64,000 nt of DNA from the NCBI GenBank assembly GCA_902784615.1, contig CACZVN010000001.1, positions 1 through 64,000 on the forward strand, in the 5' to 3' direction. Below, in pieces: positions 16,091-23,582 of the stretch; positions within the stretch are counted from its first letter, which is position 1; each line of letters starts with the position of its first letter. Both the position numbers and the translations under genes were made by a program. A model generated the notes under the pieces. That model searched no databases, had not been told where the DNA came from, and saw nothing but the letters and a program-made list of their open reading frames with translations. Source of the stretch: an uncultured Prevotellaceae bacterium (GTDB lineage: Bacteria; Bacteroidota; Bacteroidia; Bacteroidales; Bacteroidaceae).

Positions 16091-18046
16091 ATGATTGACA
16101 GGGCGACGATAGACAAGATCATGGATGCCACGAACATCGTGGATGTGGTGGGCGAGTTCGTCACACTCCGTAAGGCGGGTGTGAACTACAAAGGCCTGTG
16201 CCCGTTCCATGACGATAAGACACCGTCGTTCATGGTGTCGCCGTCGAAGCAGATCTGTAAGTGTTTCGCCTGTGGCGAGGGTGGTACGGCCATCAACTTC
16301 CTGATGAAGCACGAGCAGATCACCTATCCAGAGGCCCTGCGTTGGTTGGCGAAGAAATACAATATCGAGATTGAGGAAAAGGAACTCACCGAGGAGGAGA
16401 AAAAGGAACAGAGCGACCGTGAGTCGATGTTCATCGTCAATGAGTGGGCGATGAAGTATTTTCAGGATTTGCTGAAGAACGATCCTGACGGTATCGCCAT
16501 CGGTAAGCAGTATTTCCGCAGCCGAGGCATCCGCGACGATATTATCGAGAAGTTCAATCTTGGCTATGCCCTGTCGAAGCGCGACGCCTTAGCCACGGCG
16601 GCACAGAAGGCGGGCTATCAGGTGGAGTATTTGGAAAAGACGGGACTCTGCATCCGTAACGAACGGGGTGTGTATGATCGCTATGCAGGCCGTGTGATCT
16701 TCCCCTGGCTGAACGTCAGCGGTAAGGTGGTGGCCTTCGGTGGCCGGTTGCTTGATGCCCGGACGAAAGGCGTGCAGCAGAAATACGTCAACTCGCCTGA
16801 CTCCGAGATCTACCATAAGGAACGTGAGCTCTATGGACTCTTCCAGGCGAAAAAGGCTATTGCCAAGGAAGACCGCGTGTATATGGTGGAGGGTTATACT
16901 GACGTGATCGCCATGCATCAGTGCGGGCTTGAGAACGTGGTGGCTAATAGCGGTACGGCGCTCTCCAACCATCAGATTCGCCTGTTGCGGCGCTTCACGC
17001 AGAACATCACCTTGTTATATGATGGTGACGAGGCTGGCATCCATGCCGCTATGCGTGGTACGGACATGCTGTTGGCGGAGGGCATGAACATCAAGGTGCT
17101 CCTGTTGCCCGACGGTGACGATCCCGACTCCTTCTCGCGCAAGCATACGGCTCAGGAGTTCAAGGACTATATAGAACAGAACCAGACGGACTTCATCACC
17201 TTCAAGACACGTCTGACGGTGGAGAACGTGACGGATCCCGTGAAACGTTCCGAGGCCATCGGTGGTATCGTGAAGAGCATCTCCGTGGTTCCTGATCAGA
17301 TTCTGCGCTCTACCTATCTCAGTGAACTGTCCCAACGCTTAGGCATCAAGGAACAGACCCTGCTGAACTCGATGAACGGCATGATCCGCAAAGACATCGA
17401 GGAGAAGGAAAAGAACTCACAGGGGACGGTTCTCAGTGAGTCCTCCGTAGCAGAAGACTCACTGAGAACCGTCCCCGATGAGTTCATCGGCCTGCATACC
17501 GTCGATGAGCAGACACTGGAGGTGGAACGGCTGCTGATACAGAGTGTCATAAGAGACGGTGAGAAGGTGATCTATGAGAATATCGAGACGGAGGATGGAG
17601 GAACTACCAACCTCACGGTGGCACAGTATATCGCCTACGATCTGGGACAGGATGGACTGACGTTCCATAACGACCTTTATAACCTGATCCTTCAGGAAGC
17701 GGCGGCCCATAGTGGGGAACCGGATTTCAAGGCCGAGAACTATTTCATGCACCATCCTGATATTGAGATCAGTTCGCTGGCGGCCAAACTGGCCATCGAC
17801 CGTCATCAGTTGGGCAAGGGCTTCCAGTTGAAAGAACGGGAAGGTAGTTTGCGACAGCATGTGCTCCATCTGGTGCTCGACCTCAGGCTCGACATTATCA
17901 CCAAACGGTTGAAGGACATACAGGCGCAGTTGAAGCAGGTGGGCAATGACCCCAAGATGATAAAGGCTCTGTTGGAGGAATACAGGGACACCCAACAGTT
18001 GCGCGATGCTCTCGCCAAGCAGTTGGGCAATGATATCGTAAGATAG
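16091..18046 (+). CDS. dnaG: DNA primase DnaG, carrying an in-frame palindromic insertion
   Basis: A 651-residue primase that makes RNA primers for replication. The zinc-binding domain has C37, H40, C58 and C61 (CPFH ... CFAC). The TOPRIM domain has E267 in VEGYTD and D311/D313 in YDGDEAG. The C-terminal 150 or so residues are the helicase-binding region. Residues 445-462 (GTVLSESSVAEDSLRTVP) are encoded by a perfect inverted repeat and lie in the linker between the catalytic core and the C-terminal domain. The frame is kept and no motif is interrupted, so the protein is probably functional. The start is set by the promoter just upstream. The cardiolipin synthase gene follows after 1 base. 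Confidence 0.93.
   Translation: MIDRATIDKIMDATNIVDVVGEFVTLRKAGVNYKGLCPFHDDKTPSFMVSPSKQICKCFACGEGGTAINFLMKHEQITYPEALRWLAKKYNIEIEEKELTEEEKKEQSDRESMFIVNEWAMKYFQDLLKNDPDGIAIGKQYFRSRGIRDDIIEKFNLGYALSKRDALATAAQKAGYQVEYLEKTGLCIRNERGVYDRYAGRVIFPWLNVSGKVVAFGGRLLDARTKGVQQKYVNSPDSEIYHKERELYGLFQAKKAIAKEDRVYMVEGYTDVIAMHQCGLENVVANSGTALSNHQIRLLRRFTQNITLLYDGDEAGIHAAMRGTDMLLAEGMNIKVLLLPDGDDPDSFSRKHTAQEFKDYIEQNQTDFITFKTRLTVENVTDPVKRSEAIGGIVKSISVVPDQILRSTYLSELSQRLGIKEQTLLNSMNGMIRKDIEEKEKNSQGTVLSESSVAEDSLRTVPDEFIGLHTVDEQTLEVERLLIQSVIRDGEKVIYENIETEDGGTTNLTVAQYIAYDLGQDGLTFHNDLYNLILQEAAAHSGEPDFKAENYFMHHPDIEISSLAAKLAIDRHQLGKGFQLKEREGSLRQHVLHLVLDLRLDIITKRLKDIQAQLKQVGNDPKMIKALLEEYRDTQQLRDALAKQLGNDIVR
17422..17476. repeat. 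In-frame palindromic element inside dnaG
   Basis: Arms of 21 bp (17422-17442 and 17456-17476) are perfectly complementary around a 13-base loop. The outer 12 bases are GGGGACGGTTCT and the complement AGAACCGTCCCC, the same core as two elements in the helicase gene near 21.4 and 21.7 kb. The inner stem differs from those copies. It encodes 18 in-frame residues of the primase linker. Confidence 0.9.
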
Positions 18047-18047
18047 G

Positions 18048-19475
18048 ATGAGTTGGGTGAATATCATATTCCTGATCTATCAGATCATCGCCATCGCGGC
18101 AGTGATCCATGTGATCATGGACAACCGTCAGCCTGCGAAGACGATGGCCTGGGCACTGGTGATCTGGTTTGTTCCCGTGGTGGGTATCGTGTTCTACCTC
18201 TTCTTCGGCATCAACACCCGTAAGGAGCGTCATGTCAGTGAACGGAGCATGAACCAGCTAACGAAGCGCTCCATGCTGGAGTTCGTGGAGCAGAAGGATC
18301 TCCGTCTGCCCGAGAAGCACAAACCCCTGATAGACCTTTTCATCAACCAGAATCTCTCGTTACCGTTCAAGGATAACTATGTGGAAATCTATACCGACGG
18401 TTACCAGTTCTTCCCCGCCTTGCTCTCAGCCATCCATGAGGCCAAGAACCATATCCATATCGATATGTATATCTTTGCGGAGGATGCCCTGGGCAATCTG
18501 GTGGCCGATGCACTGATCGCAAAAAAGCGCGAGGGTGTGGAGATCCGTGTGATCTATGACGATGTGGGCTGCTGGAACGTGAGTCACCGTTTCTTCGAAC
18601 GGATGCGCGAGGAGGGTATCGAGGTGGCCTCTTTCCTTCCTGTGCGTTTCCCCTCGTTTACGAGTAAGGTGAACTATCGCAACCACCGTAAGATCATTGT
18701 CATCGACGGTACGGTGGGCTTCATCGGTGGCATGAACATCGCCCTGCGCTATGTGAAGGGTACGGGGACGATGCCTTGGCGCGATACGATGATCAAAGTC
18801 TCGGGTGGAGCCGTCTATGCCCTCCAGCGGGCTTTCCTCGTGGATTGGTACTTCGTGGATCGCACGTTGCTCTCCGATCGTAAGTTCTACCCCTCCGCAC
18901 TCCATGACGGACTGACGGCAAACAACTGTCTGGCACAGGTGGTGACGAGCGGTCCCGTGGCGCCTTATCCTGAGATCATGCAGGGCTTTGTACGGGTGAT
19001 CCTCGGTGCCCGTCGTTACCTCTTCTTGGAGACGCCTTATTTCCTGCCCAACGACTCCGTGCTCTTCGCCCTGAAGACGGCGGCCTTGGCGGGTGTCGAT
19101 GTCAGGGTGCTTTGTCCACGCTACAGTGATGCGCGCTTCGTGGAGTGGGCCAGCCGTAGTTATCTGCGCGAGATCCAGGAGGCAGGCGTACAGGTAAGTC
19201 TTTATAAGCCGGGTTTCCTGCACTCGAAGTTGATGGTCTGTGATGATGCCATCACCACCTGCGGTTCCACGAACCTCGACTTCCGTAGTTTTGAGAACAA
19301 CTTTGAGGCGAACATCTTCTTCTACGACGAGGGGATGGCCCTGCGTGCGAAGAAGATATTCCTGGATGATGAGAAACAGTCAGTGCTATTGAAGGACATT
19401 CCTGGACGGATGAATAGCAGCTTCTTCGTCCGGCTCTGGGAAAGTATTACGCGGATGTTGTCGCCGCTGCTCTAA
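18048..19475 (+). CDS. cls: Cardiolipin synthase (phospholipase D family)
   Basis: A 475-residue membrane-bound enzyme that joins two phosphatidylglycerol molecules into cardiolipin. Two N-terminal transmembrane segments (IIFLIYQIIAIAAVIHVI and a second near WFVPVVGIVFYLFFG) match the PLDc_N domain. Two HKD motifs follow: NHRKIIVIDGTVGFIGG and HSKLMVCDDAITTCGSTN. Length is normal for the family. It begins 1 base after the dnaG stop, and its 3' end overlaps the convergent rsmD gene by 29 bases. Confidence 0.92.
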   Translation: MSWVNIIFLIYQIIAIAAVIHVIMDNRQPAKTMAWALVIWFVPVVGIVFYLFFGINTRKERHVSERSMNQLTKRSMLEFVEQKDLRLPEKHKPLIDLFINQNLSLPFKDNYVEIYTDGYQFFPALLSAIHEAKNHIHIDMYIFAEDALGNLVADALIAKKREGVEIRVIYDDVGCWNVSHRFFERMREEGIEVASFLPVRFPSFTSKVNYRNHRKIIVIDGTVGFIGGMNIALRYVKGTGTMPWRDTMIKVSGGAVYALQRAFLVDWYFVDRTLLSDRKFYPSALHDGLTANNCLAQVVTSGPVAPYPEIMQGFVRVILGARRYLFLETPYFLPNDSVLFALKTAALAGVDVRVLCPRYSDARFVEWASRSYLREIQEAGVQVSLYKPGFLHSKLMVCDDAITTCGSTNLDFRSFENNFEANIFFYDEGMALRAKKIFLDDEKQSVLLKDIPGRMNSSFFVRLWESITRMLSPLL

Positions 19476-19998
19476 AGATACTGAAGTTTACGCTTCCATA
19501 ACTGCGATGCTCCACGAAGTGTGGATCGTCGCTGAAGTCATAATCCTTACCATGCTCAAAGACGAAGATACCGTCTTCTTTCAATAATCCTTTCTCGAAG
19601 ATGAGGCTGGGGATCGTCGGCAGTTCCTTCAGTGCATAAGGGGGATCGGCGAAAATAAAATCAAACTGTTGCTTACACGACTTGATGAAGCGGAAAACAT
19701 CACCGCGCAGGGGAACACACGCCTCTGTTCCCAGTTTCTGGACGCACTGCTGAATAAAGCGGTGATGGTCGCGATCCAGTTCCACGCTGATGACGTGGGC
19801 ACAGCCGCGTGACAATAGTTCGAGGGTGATGCTGCCCGTGCCAGAGAAGAGATCGAGGGCGGTGGCATCCTCAAAGTCGATGTACTGTGTCAGCACGTTG
19901 AAGATGTTCTCCTTGGCAAAGTCCGTGGTGGGCCTTGCCTTGAAGGTCTTCGGAATGTCGAAGTGCCGTCCCTTGTATTTGCCTGTGATAATCCTCAT
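19447..19998 (-). CDS. rsmD: 16S rRNA (guanine(966)-N2)-methyltransferase
   Basis: A 183-residue RsmD-type methyltransferase that modifies G966 of 16S rRNA. It shows the N-terminal RIITGKYKGR segment, the SAM-binding motif DLFSGTGSITLELLSRG and the catalytic DPPY in FDFIFADPPYAL. Length fits the family. It overlaps the upstream DUF3822 gene by 4 bases, implying translational coupling, and its last codons run into the 3' end of the convergent cardiolipin synthase gene. Confidence 0.92.
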   Translation of the reverse strand: MRIITGKYKGRHFDIPKTFKARPTTDFAKENIFNVLTQYIDFEDATALDLFSGTGSITLELLSRGCAHVISVELDRDHHRFIQQCVQKLGTEACVPLRGDVFRFIKSCKQQFDFIFADPPYALKELPTIPSLIFEKGLLKEDGIFVFEHGKDYDFSDDPHFVEHRSYGSVNFSIFRAAATTSA

Positions 19999-20801
19999 CG
20001 TCCTTTTACGAGTAATGTCATCAGGTCGTAGGGCATGTTCGCAATCTTGGTGGCAGGCGACTGCTGGAAGTCAGCAGAGGGATTGATGACGTAGGCCTTC
20101 TGCAGATAACGCTTGAGTTCCTGCAGGAGCCAGTCCTGTTCAGGGATATTGCCAACGATGTGCATCTCGTCGTGCTCGGCCTCCAGGCGCAGTTGCTTCC
20201 ACACGTAGAGCAGGAAGTAGAGGGCATCATGGGCATCGGTGGTGTCGAAGGCATTGCAGAACTTGAATCTGTTCTGCTGGAAACTGAAGATGTCGAGCCG
20301 CTTGCCGTGGAAATAGCCGTAGAGTTTGCTGCGGTGACCCGTGAAACTGCGCTGGTGCAGATAGTGCCACACAGGTGTCATCGCATGGATGTACTGCAGG
20401 TCGTCGAAACGGTCCTGCAAGACAACCGACAGATCCTTGTTGACGGCAAAGAGGCAGACGGCCTTCAGTGACGGCAGCACGTTGAAGCGCACGATGCGCT
20501 GCTCCTGCGTGGGAGGATAGACGTGGTTGAAAATCGTCGTGATGTTCTCCTCGTCAAACTGCTCGATGGGCACGAGCATGGAAGGGGTATCGACAAGCAC
20601 CTGCACCCTTCGCGTGTCGATGGCCGTCAGGTCGGCGGTCTTGAAGGCTTCCCTGAGATTGGCAGCAATCGAGATACCGCCCTTCACGATATAGGGCTCG
20701 TAGAGGAACGGCCGTTCTGTGTCGGCAGGGTTGGGCATCGTGAACGAGAGGGTGTTTTTCCCGATGCGTATGATCAGCTTTCTCTGATAGATCTCTTCCA
20801 T
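19995..20801 (-). CDS. DUF3822 family protein
   Basis: A 268-residue cytoplasmic protein of the DUF3822 family, which in Bacteroidales usually sits next to rsmD as here. The function is not established. Visible features are a beta-rich N-terminal half (RKLIIRIGKNTLSFTMPN, KGGISIAANLREAF) and a second, similar half containing FHGKRLDIFSFQQNRFKF, a layout that recalls duplicated actin-like folds; that resemblance is impression only. It overlaps rsmD by 4 bases and follows a small membrane-peptide gene by 16 bases. Confidence 0.72.
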   Translation of the reverse strand: MEEIYQRKLIIRIGKNTLSFTMPNPADTERPFLYEPYIVKGGISIAANLREAFKTADLTAIDTRRVQVLVDTPSMLVPIEQFDEENITTIFNHVYPPTQEQRIVRFNVLPSLKAVCLFAVNKDLSVVLQDRFDDLQYIHAMTPVWHYLHQRSFTGHRSKLYGYFHGKRLDIFSFQQNRFKFCNAFDTTDAHDALYFLLYVWKQLRLEAEHDEMHIVGNIPEQDWLLQELKRYLQKAYVINPSADFQQSPATKIANMPYDLMTLLVKGR

Positions 20802-20817
20802 GAGTCGTGGGTTTGGT

Positions 20818-20910
20818 TTATCCGCGCATCACACTGGCGACGCACAGGACGAGGAGCCCGAGTGCAACGATGGCCAGAATGGCGTTGATATGTTTATCCG
20901 TTATTCGCAT
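20818..20910 (-). CDS. 30-residue single-pass membrane peptide
   Basis: A very short open frame encoding 30 residues: MRITDKHIN followed by one hydrophobic span (AILAIVALGLLVLCVAS) and VMRG. It has its own promoter: TACCTTTG on the minus strand (20925-20918) places the transcription start within a few bases of the ATG. It is first in line before the DUF3822 and rsmD genes, 16 bases from the next start. Composition and placement support a real gene. It may be a membrane regulator or simply the first gene of the transcript; function unknown. Confidence 0.6.
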   Translation of the reverse strand: MRITDKHINAILAIVALGLLVLCVASVMRG

Positions 20911-20915
20911 TTGGG

Positions 20916-20976
20916 TGCAAAGGTACAAAATAATTCTTAATTCTTAATTCTTAATCCTCAATTTTTTGTACCTTTG
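20916..20976. promoter_or_regulatory. Divergent promoters with a heptamer repeat between them
   Basis: TACCTTTG on the minus strand (20925-20918) and on the plus strand (20969-20976) face away from each other. Between them lie four tandem copies of the heptamer TAATTCT or a close variant (20931-20958). No good TTTG box is seen at -33 for either promoter, so the A/T-rich repeat occupies that place. Confidence 0.55.
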
Positions 20977-20985
20977 CAGATAAGT

Positions 20986-22473
20986 ATGATCAACGACGAA
21001 CTGAAATACCGTATCCTTCAGAGTTTCGGCTTCCCGCCAACGGCGGAGCAGGAGCACGCCCTCGATGTGTTCTCGCTCTTCATGACGGATCGTTCAGATC
21101 ACGTCGTGATGATCCTGCGAGGTTCGGCAGGTACGGGAAAGACCACCTTGGCGGGCGCCATCGTCAAGGCTTTGGCAGCCCTTGAGCAGAAGATGATCCT
21201 GCTGGCACCTACGGGCAGGGCAGCCAAGGTCTTTTCGTTGAATGCAGGCCATCCCGCCTATACCATCCACCGTCGCATCTACCGTCAGAAGACGGCTGGC
21301 GACCTGTATTCCTTCAACCTCAACGACAACCTGAACCGCGACACCTTATTTATCGTCGATGAGGCCTCGATGATCGCGAACTCAGTGGGGACGGTTCTGG
21401 GTGAGTTCAGCCGGAACTCACCCAGAACCGTCCCCACTGAGTTCGGCAGCGGCTGTCTGCTTGACGATCTGATGCAGTTCGTCTATAATGGCCAGAACTG
21501 TCGTATGATGCTCATTGGCGACAAGGCTCAGTTGCCGCCTGTGGGCGAGGAGGAGAGTCCTGCCCTGATGGCCGATGTGCTCCGGGGCTACGGCATGAAG
21601 GTCTATGAATGCGACCTGAATCAGGTGCTCCGCCAGAGTGAGGAGTCGGGCATTCTCTGGAACGCCACGAGAATCCGGGAGATCTCACAGGGGGACGGTT
21701 CTTTTGTCGCACAAAAGAACCGTCCCCCTGTGTCATTGCCCCAGATCCGCTTCCAGGGCTTTGCCGATATCTGTATCGTACCTGGCGACGAACTCATAGA
21801 GTCGTTGGCCAGTAGTTACAGCAGGGTGGGGCTCGACGAGACCATCGTCGTCACCCGCAGCAACAAACGCGCGAATATCTACAACCAGGGCATCCGTAAC
21901 CAGGTGCTCGACCGCGAGGATGAACTCTGCCGTGGTGACCAACTGATGATCGTGAAGAACAACTACTTTTGGACGGAAGGCTCCAAAGAGATTGCGTTTA
22001 TTGCCAATGGCGATATTGCCGTCGTGCAGCGTTGCAGGAACGTACATGAACTCTATGGTTTCCGCTTTGCCGAGGTGACGATGCAGTTCCCTGACTACGA
22101 CAACTACGAACTGACGGCCACCGTGATCCTCGATACGCTGACCTCAGAGGCGCCCGCCCTGACCCGTGAGCAGCAGGACCACCTCTTCAATGCTGTGATG
22201 GAGGACTATGCCGACATCCCCAAGAAAGCAGACCGCATCAAGAAACTGAAGAGCGACCGTTATTTCAACGCCCTTCAGATCAAATACGCCTATGCCGTCA
22301 CCTGCCATAAGGCACAGGGCGGACAGTGGGCGCACGTCTATCTGGATCAGGGCTACATGACGGACGACATGCTCACGCCCGATTATATTCACTGGCTATA
22401 CACCGCCTTCACCCGCGCCACGGAAAAACTCTTCCTCGTCAACTGGCCCAAGACCCAGACGGATAATCGTTAG
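20986..22473 (+). CDS. RecD-like ATP-dependent DNA helicase with two in-frame palindromic insertions
   Basis: A 495-residue superfamily-1 helicase of the RecD2/AAA_30 type. Walker A is GSAGTGKTT (46-54), Walker B is VDEAS (D125, E126), and the C-terminal UvrD-like motif is VTCHKAQGGQWAHVYLDQGY. The ATG is chosen because the -7 box ends only 9 bases upstream. Two palindromic elements add residues about 131-154 (SVGTVLGEFSRNSPRTVP and flanks), five residues past the Walker B glutamate, and about 234-249 (QGDGSFVAQKNRPP). Both keep the frame. Whether the helicase still works is unknown, but its other motifs are intact. Likely role is DNA repair or recombination. Confidence 0.85.
   Translation: MINDELKYRILQSFGFPPTAEQEHALDVFSLFMTDRSDHVVMILRGSAGTGKTTLAGAIVKALAALEQKMILLAPTGRAAKVFSLNAGHPAYTIHRRIYRQKTAGDLYSFNLNDNLNRDTLFIVDEASMIANSVGTVLGEFSRNSPRTVPTEFGSGCLLDDLMQFVYNGQNCRMMLIGDKAQLPPVGEEESPALMADVLRGYGMKVYECDLNQVLRQSEESGILWNATRIREISQGDGSFVAQKNRPPVSLPQIRFQGFADICIVPGDELIESLASSYSRVGLDETIVVTRSNKRANIYNQGIRNQVLDREDELCRGDQLMIVKNNYFWTEGSKEIAFIANGDIAVVQRCRNVHELYGFRFAEVTMQFPDYDNYELTATVILDTLTSEAPALTREQQDHLFNAVMEDYADIPKKADRIKKLKSDRYFNALQIKYAYAVTCHKAQGGQWAHVYLDQGYMTDDMLTPDYIHWLYTAFTRATEKLFLVNWPKTQTDNR
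21377..21445. repeat. In-frame palindromic element 1 in the helicase gene
   Basis: The arms (21377-21408 and 21414-21445) are perfectly complementary over 32 bp around a 5-base loop. The GGGGACGGTTCT core seen in dnaG lies inside the arm, and the bases outside the core are also palindromic, unlike the dnaG copy. It encodes about 23 residues directly after the Walker B motif. Confidence 0.9.
21686..21732. repeat. In-frame palindromic element 2 in the helicase gene
   Basis: Perfect 22-bp arms (21686-21707 and 21711-21732) around a 3-base loop (CGC), with the same GGGGACGGTTCT core, a short TTTGT inner stem and a CACAG outer stem. It encodes about 16 residues of the helicase. Confidence 0.9.
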
Positions 22474-22487
22474 CCCTATCTTTAATA

Positions 22488-22808
22488 TCACCCAACCACT
22501 AATGAAAACCTTAACCCCAAGGCATAGGCAATCTGCAGAAAGGTAGAGAGTTGCATGTCTGTCGTACCTCTTTCAAGGGCAGATACATATTCACGCTTTT
22601 TTCCTATCCTTTCTGCCAGGTCCTGCTGTGTCAGTTTCTGTCGTTTCCGCTCGTCCTTGAGCAGTTCGGCGTAGTACCAGGCTTCTGCCTTTGCCTCAAA
22701 TTCCCTGCGGTTCTCAGATCCCTCTTGACCATACTTTTGTATGAGATGTTCTGATCCCGTGGTCAGTTTCGCTAATTTCTTTTGGTCAATCTTCACCATA
22801 TTACTCAT
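22488..22808 (-). CDS. XRE-family antitoxin (HigA-like), apparently orphaned
   Basis: A 106-residue DNA-binding protein with a C-terminal helix-turn-helix (RQKLTQQDLAERIG, then KREYVSALERGTTDMQL). The N-terminal helical extension (AKAEAWYYAELLKDERKRQ) is typical of antitoxins paired with RelE/Gp49-type toxins. It overlaps by 8 bases the 3' end of a heavily deleted toxin gene that lies upstream in the usual toxin-antitoxin order. It should now be expressed from the toxin promoter without a working toxin and may have taken on another regulatory role. Confidence 0.8.
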   Translation of the reverse strand: MSNMVKIDQKKLAKLTTGSEHLIQKYGQEGSENRREFEAKAEAWYYAELLKDERKRQKLTQQDLAERIGKKREYVSALERGTTDMQLSTFLQIAYALGLRFSLVVG

Positions 22809-22939
22809 CCTCCAAATATTTCTTTAGTATATTCCTGGCTTTTTTGATTTCGCCTTTATATTGCTTAGTGTCCTTCTTTAAGAAAGAATTTAGGAACAAT
22901 ACCTGTTTGCTCTCCATAAGTCTCTCTAATCGTTTTCAT
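22801..22939 (-). pseudogene. Remnant of a RelE/HigB-type toxin gene
   Basis: Only the two ends of a toxin gene seem to remain. Close to the promoter an ATG opens MKTIRETYGEQ, which soon runs into a stop. In another frame, from 22917, SKQVLFLNSFLKKDTKQ and YKGEIKKARNILKKYLEDE match the C-terminal helix pattern of Gp49/HigB-like toxins and end in the antitoxin start, as in intact pairs. Such toxins are about 100 residues, so some 60-70 central codons are gone. The residue match is from memory of the family, not from an alignment. Confidence 0.6.
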
Positions 22940-22942
22940 TTG

Positions 22943-22974
22943 CAAAAGTAAGGAATTAATTACAATCTAACAAA
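22943..22974 (-). promoter_or_regulatory. Promoter of the toxin remnant/antitoxin
   Basis: On the minus strand TTTG (22974-22971) and TACTTTTG (22950-22943) are at exact 24-base spacing, followed closely by the remnant toxin ATG. Confidence 0.7.
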
Positions 22975-23107
22975 TAATTGGAAGAAATTTATTCCTTTTT
23001 AAGATAATGGCATAAGAGAGAACTTTACGATTAACCCACAAATGTCTGAAACTTTTCTTTTTCATCAGCAATGACCACCAAATCTTTACGCCATTATATT
23101 TAAAAAA

Positions 23108-23138
23108 CAGAGGCGGTCAATATTTTTGACCACCTCTG
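23108..23138. terminator. Hairpin, possible terminator
   Basis: CAGAGG(C)GGTCAA pairs with TTGACCACCTCTG around a short A/T loop. It lies between the antitoxin promoter and the repeat region. The T-run needed on the plus strand is absent; on the minus strand it is followed by TTTTTTA, so it could stop transcription leaving the repeat region. Confidence 0.4.
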
Positions 23139-23155
23139 CTTTCTCAGGGCACATT

Positions 23156-23231
23156 GGAGCCAGGCCCCGTTGAGAAATTTGGAGGCCCCGTAGGAAAATT
23201 GGGGACCTCCAAATTTTCCTATCGTGGCTCC
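23156..23231. repeat. Nested inverted repeat with GGAGGCCCCGTA motif
   Basis: Outer arms GGAGCCA and TGGCTCC enclose inner arms AAATTTGGAGG and CCTCCAAATTT. Inside, TTTGGAGGCCCCGTAGGAAA is followed by a 21-base-offset variant. Related sequence occurs near 57.76 kb beside the second copy of the large hairpin element. Confidence 0.6.
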
Positions 23232-23239
23232 GTTTTTGT

Positions 23240-23415
23240 TGAATTCTCCAGAGAATTGGATGCTCTCTTACGCGCACGCAGGCGTATAGTTGTCTTACTC
23301 ACTTTTTATGTGTCCTATCTGTCCCATGTGTCCCTTTTCCACAAAACGACAGGGACACATGGGACAGATGGGACACTTGTTTTTGGCTTAAGACAACTAC
23401 CGCGCGCACGTGATG
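23240..23415. repeat. Large hairpin element, type A, copy 1
   Basis: Two 26-base arms (23310-23335 and 23351-23376) pair with one G-T mismatch around a 15-base loop. Each arm is about three imperfect 9-base units (GTGTCCTAT, CTGTCCCAT, GTGTCCCTT). Outside them TAGTTGTCTTA (23287-23297) and TAAGACAACTA (23389-23399) form a further perfect 11-bp stem, and G+C-rich segments (TACGCGCACGCAGGCGTA, ACCGCGCGCACGTGATG) flank both sides. The flank at 23240-23297 reappears in reverse orientation at 57650-57709 with only a few differences, although the arm sequence there is unrelated. Confidence 0.85.
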
Positions 23416-23556
23416 TCACAAAGTGTCCTGACCCCGCTGTGTCATGAGGACTCCAGCCTCTCTTATGCCGGCATCGATCGCCATGAGGGAGAAAAGATGG
23501 TTGGTGGTTACAGTACCGTCATCACGATGGAAGAGTACCAGAGCCAGAGATCATGA
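23413..23556 (+). CDS. Possible 47-residue peptide or gene remnant
   Basis: A short frame from ATG to TGA whose translation looks protein-like (LSYAGIDRHEGEK, MVGGYSTVITMEEYQSQ) and whose base composition is closer to genes than to the surrounding repeats. No promoter or homology is recognised. It may be the tail of a lost gene or chance. Confidence 0.25.
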   Translation: MSQSVLTPLCHEDSSLSYAGIDRHEGEKMVGGYSTVITMEEYQSQRS

Positions 23557-23582
23557 ATAACGAGGTCTGCCTGTAGTAAAAA

